The translations under genes and the position numbers were made by a program. The notes under the pieces were generated by a model, which ran no database searches, was not told where the DNA came from, and was given only the letters and a program-made list of their open reading frames with translations. From positions 1 to 9,075 of the forward strand of contig JAUCGD010000118.1 in NCBI GenBank assembly GCA_030377945.1: a stretch of DNA of 9,075 bases. The letters are read 5' to 3'. Source of the DNA: Desulfobacterales bacterium HSG17 (GTDB lineage: Bacteria; Desulfobacterota; Desulfobacteria; Desulfobacterales; Desulfococcaceae). Below, piece by piece: positions 6,634-9,075 of this stretch. The stretch's first letter is position 1. Each line of letters opens with the position of its first letter.

Positions 6634-9075
6634 GGGCTTTCCTCCTTATGGTTTTTTTTCATTATGCTTACCAGTTCTGTTCCGTCAACAATTTCCTGCT
6701 GTACCAGGATAGCTGCGATATGTTCAATCTTGTCCCAGTATTTTTCAACTAGTTTTTCCGCTTTTTTACCGGCATGGTCTATCCACCGCACTATACCCTG
6801 TTCCAGCCCGGTTTGGAAAAGCTCTTTGCCAACATTTTCCCTGAGAGTGTCAATATGTATGTATCCCACATCTTTATCCATACCCATGCTGGCAACAGCC
6901 ATATAAGCAAGATAAGTTGCCTGTTCCAGGTCATTGGCTGCACCGCTGTCAATTCCGTTTTCCCCGAATTTTTTTATCTGGGCAATCCGTCCGGCAAGCA
7001 TAACACAGATATTGGATGATATTTCTTCTTTTGAAAAATTCCCAACAAAATCATCATCATTATATGAAACAAAACCGAGGGTTTCATGGCGTGGTGCAAT
7101 GGTAACCTGCTCTATTTTGATATGGGGCAGTAAAACATATGATAAAACAGCGTGGGCAGCTTCATGACAGGCTGTTTTTTTCAAATCTTCTTCAAGATTT
7201 CTTATATGCCGCGTATCCATTTTATTACCGTATTTTATTATATTTATCTGCTCAATAAGCATTTCCTCGCTAATACAGTCCAGGTTATTGCGGATTGCAT
7301 AAAGAGAAGTCTCTTTTCCAATGCGGTCAAGATCATACCTGTTCATACCTGATATATAACGGACAACCTTATCCACATCAATTTTACCGTTATTGGGTTT
7401 TTCCAGGATTTTTTCTATAAAAAAACGCCTGGCTTCACGGTCAAATTCAGGCACTTCAATAAAAATATCTATCCTGTTGGGAACAATAAAATCAGGGTGA
7501 ACCATATCCCTGTCCAGGGCTGTTGCAAGAGTAAAAACAAATTCTTGGGGGTCTGATGAAATACTGTCAAGTTCCAGGATAAGCTGTTCTGTGGGTATTG
7601 GAGTCAAAACCCCGTCAACATATCCTTTAACGTCAATTCCATCTAAAAAAACAATGCTTGGAGCAAAGAGCCTGGCTTTTTGATAAACTTGGTGAATATA
7701 CCTGACATCAAACAATTCATTTCCTGAAACATAAATATAGGGAAGCCCGGCCTCTTTGGAAAATGCTTTGCCAATTATTGTTTTGCCCACACCCTCAGGC
7801 CCGCACAAAAGCATCCCTCTTGGCATCTCAATATCAAATTTTTTAACATGCTCAGGCTTTTTAAGAACCGAAATAATCTGCAATAAGGATTCTTTTACAG
7901 GTTTATTTCCTGCAATATCTTTAAATCCGTTTTCGGAAAACTGCATAACAGGCTGATTTTCAGCTAAAATAATCCCAGGCTGAGGCAGCAGTTTTTTAAG
8001 TTCTGCGTGGCTTACACTAATCTTTGCAAAGGATTGTTCAGATGAGATTTCCCAGACCAGCTCAACAATTTCATTAAGAATAAAAAAATGATGGGAATAT
8101 TCGTAGTGTTTTTTATAGTGCTCATTTAAAAAATCCCTGGCTTGATCTGAAACACTTATTACAATTTTTTCAGGTGTTTTTTCCATCTCCTGCTTGAACC
8201 TGATTATCTTATTAAGCAAAATATCAGGCAGTTTCCGGCTGATCTGCTTTATACTTATATATGGGGCAAAGGACAGGATTAACAATTTAACCAGGGAGTC
8301 AAAATCTTCGTATATCAGTTCAATATCACTGGTCTGATTGTAATTAATCTTGAGATTTTTAAGTGCATCTGCCCCTACTCTTACAATGGTTTCAAGGGTC
8401 AGCCGCTTAAAAAGCACAAGATAACCGCATGATATTGCTGTTATTAATTCAGGAGAAACTGCTCTTTGCCCAAGATCGTATATATTTTTTTCTTCTTTTG
8501 AAACAGCATCCAGGATTAAAGTCTGGCCCCTGAGTTTGTTTTGCTTGATAGCATTCAACACATTGTTATTATGGAATAAATCACTGCAAAGGGTTGATGA
8601 AAAAATGAAAACTGCCTGTGAAGTATCTACCTCGCTTTCTTTTTCATCAGCTCTAATCATCTTCAGGAGAGCAAGCTGAAGCTGGTTATCAGCTTTTTCA
8701 ATGTCCCTGAAAAAAACAATAGACCTGGGATTTTCCTTTAAAAAAGCGTATAACTCACCTTTTCCAAATTCATCAGAAGATTTCTGGCCCAGCAGTTTAT
8801 ATTCATCTTCAAGAACGGAATAATGGCCCATGTCAAATTGTTTAAAAGCATCAAATTCATCAAAAATTTCAGCAGTCAAACCTGCCAGATACCCTTTGCC
8901 TGCTGAAGCAGGCCCCAAAAAGGTAAAAATAGCTTTTGGCAGAGTTTTTAAAGGTTTGCAGGCCATATGGATAAATGCATCCACCAGTTCATCCACAGCC
9001 TCATCCTGATCGTAAATCCTTTGTTTCAATGCAGATCTCAGGTTTTCATATTTCTCAAATACAGTATTGGAATTT
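6630..9075 (-). CDS. Double AAA+ protein with M41 (FtsH-type) zinc peptidase; N-terminus outside window
   Basis: Numbering is from the codon at 9029-9027; the frame is open to the window edge with no convincing start. Residues 1-280 resemble the second AAA+ module of ClpB/ClpA (RIYDQDEAVDELVDAF, then GPASAGKG at 39-46 and IVFFRDIEKA at 104-113). The first P-loop has Gly in place of Ser/Thr and the Walker-B Asp-Glu is Arg-Asp. After a linker, residues 367-600 are an FtsH-type AAA module (FKDIAGNKPVKESLL; intact Walker A GPEGVGKT, 410-417). Its Walker B is FLDGID (461-466), with Gly for the catalytic Glu; the FVG pore loop is absent; the first of the two arginine fingers is Val (V516) while R519 remains. 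Residues 615-790 form an M41 peptidase with HEAAH (622-626) and the third zinc ligand D700 in AANDLEQAT. No membrane helix is visible, unlike FtsH. It is probably a cytoplasmic protease with weak or regulatory ATPase modules. The stop overlaps the start of the downstream oxidoreductase pseudogene. Confidence 0.88.
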   Translation of the reverse strand, partial: NSNTVFEKYENLRSALKQRIYDQDEAVDELVDAFIHMACKPLKTLPKAIFTFLGPASAGKGYLAGLTAEIFDEFDAFKQFDMGHYSVLEDEYKLLGQKSSDEFGKGELYAFLKENPRSIVFFRDIEKADNQLQLALLKMIRADEKESEVDTSQAVFIFSSTLCSDLFHNNNVLNAIKQNKLRGQTLILDAVSKEEKNIYDLGQRAVSPELITAISCGYLVLFKRLTLETIVRVGADALKNLKINYNQTSDIELIYEDFDSLVKLLILSFAPYISIKQISRKLPDILLNKIIRFKQEMEKTPEKIVISVSDQARDFLNEHYKKHYEYSHHFFILNEIVELVWEISSEQSFAKISVSHAELKKLLPQPGIILAENQPVMQFSENGFKDIAGNKPVKESLLQIISVLKKPEHVKKFDIEMPRGMLLCGPEGVGKTIIGKAFSKEAGLPYIYVSGNELFDVRYIHQVYQKARLFAPSIVFLDGIDVKGYVDGVLTPIPTEQLILELDSISSDPQEFVFTLATALDRDMVHPDFIVPNRIDIFIEVPEFDREARRFFIEKILEKPNNGKIDVDKVVRYISGMNRYDLDRIGKETSLYAIRNNLDCISEEMLIEQINIIKYGNKMDTRHIRNLEEDLKKTACHEAAHAVLSYVLLPHIKIEQVTIAPRHETLGFVSYNDDDFVGNFSKEEISSNICVMLAGRIAQIKKFGENGIDSGAANDLEQATYLAYMAVASMGMDKDVGYIHIDTLRENVGKELFQTGLEQGIVRWIDHAGKKAEKLVEKYWDKIEHIAAILVQQEIVDGTELVSIMKKNHKEESP

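Noticed and set aside
9027..9029. TTG as the start of the double-AAA protease
   Set aside because: There is no ribosome site before it, the frame continues to the window edge, and the start of a ClpB-type module is normally preceded by further sequence.

Overview
The window looks like a chromosomal segment of an anaerobic, Gram-negative bacterium with a moderately AT-rich genome. The style of the proteins (a chemoreceptor with the QTKLIAFNAALEA tip variant, many degradative and quality-control genes) and the palindromic intergenic repeats suggest Desulfobacterota (Desulfobacterales-like). This is inference; there is no rRNA or other phylogenetic marker here.

Plus strand, 2-1390: the 3' part of a membrane chemoreceptor (sensor remnant, one membrane helix, HAMP, signalling hairpin), cut by the window edge. 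It is followed at 1395-1569 by a composite palindromic element: a terminator-like hairpin, a small hairpin, a 32-nt inverted repeat with one wobble mismatch, another hairpin, and matching outer ends.

Plus strand, 1613-5944: four closely spaced genes that read as one operon: ornithine aminotransferase (rocD), a P-loop NTPase related to cyclic 2,3-diphosphoglycerate synthetase (COG2403-like), carbamate kinase (arcC), and a TerB protein with an unusual C-terminal tail of four [I/M/L]-P-x-W-M repeats. rocD and arcC handle the two products expected from arginine/citrulline breakdown (ornithine and carbamoyl phosphate), but no deiminase or carbamoyltransferase lies here. The P-loop protein between them has no assigned role in that chemistry.

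5945-6111: the meeting point of the two convergent transcription units, with no gene of its own until the tail of the pseudogene. It holds a perfect 28-bp palindrome and a 13-bp inverted repeat.

Minus strand, 9075-6075: a large gene open at the right edge encodes a ClpB-type AAA+ module fused to an FtsH-type AAA+ module and an M41 zinc peptidase. Both ATPase modules have lost key catalytic residues, while the peptidase site is intact. Its stop codon overlaps (ATGA) the start of a zeta-crystallin-type quinone oxidoreductase that is a pseudogene: its N-terminal third is joined out of frame to its C-terminal end, with about 150 residues missing.

The strongest candidates for undescribed biology are the double-AAA/M41 protein with degenerate ATPases, the TerB tail repeats, and the rocD/P-loop/arcC cluster.
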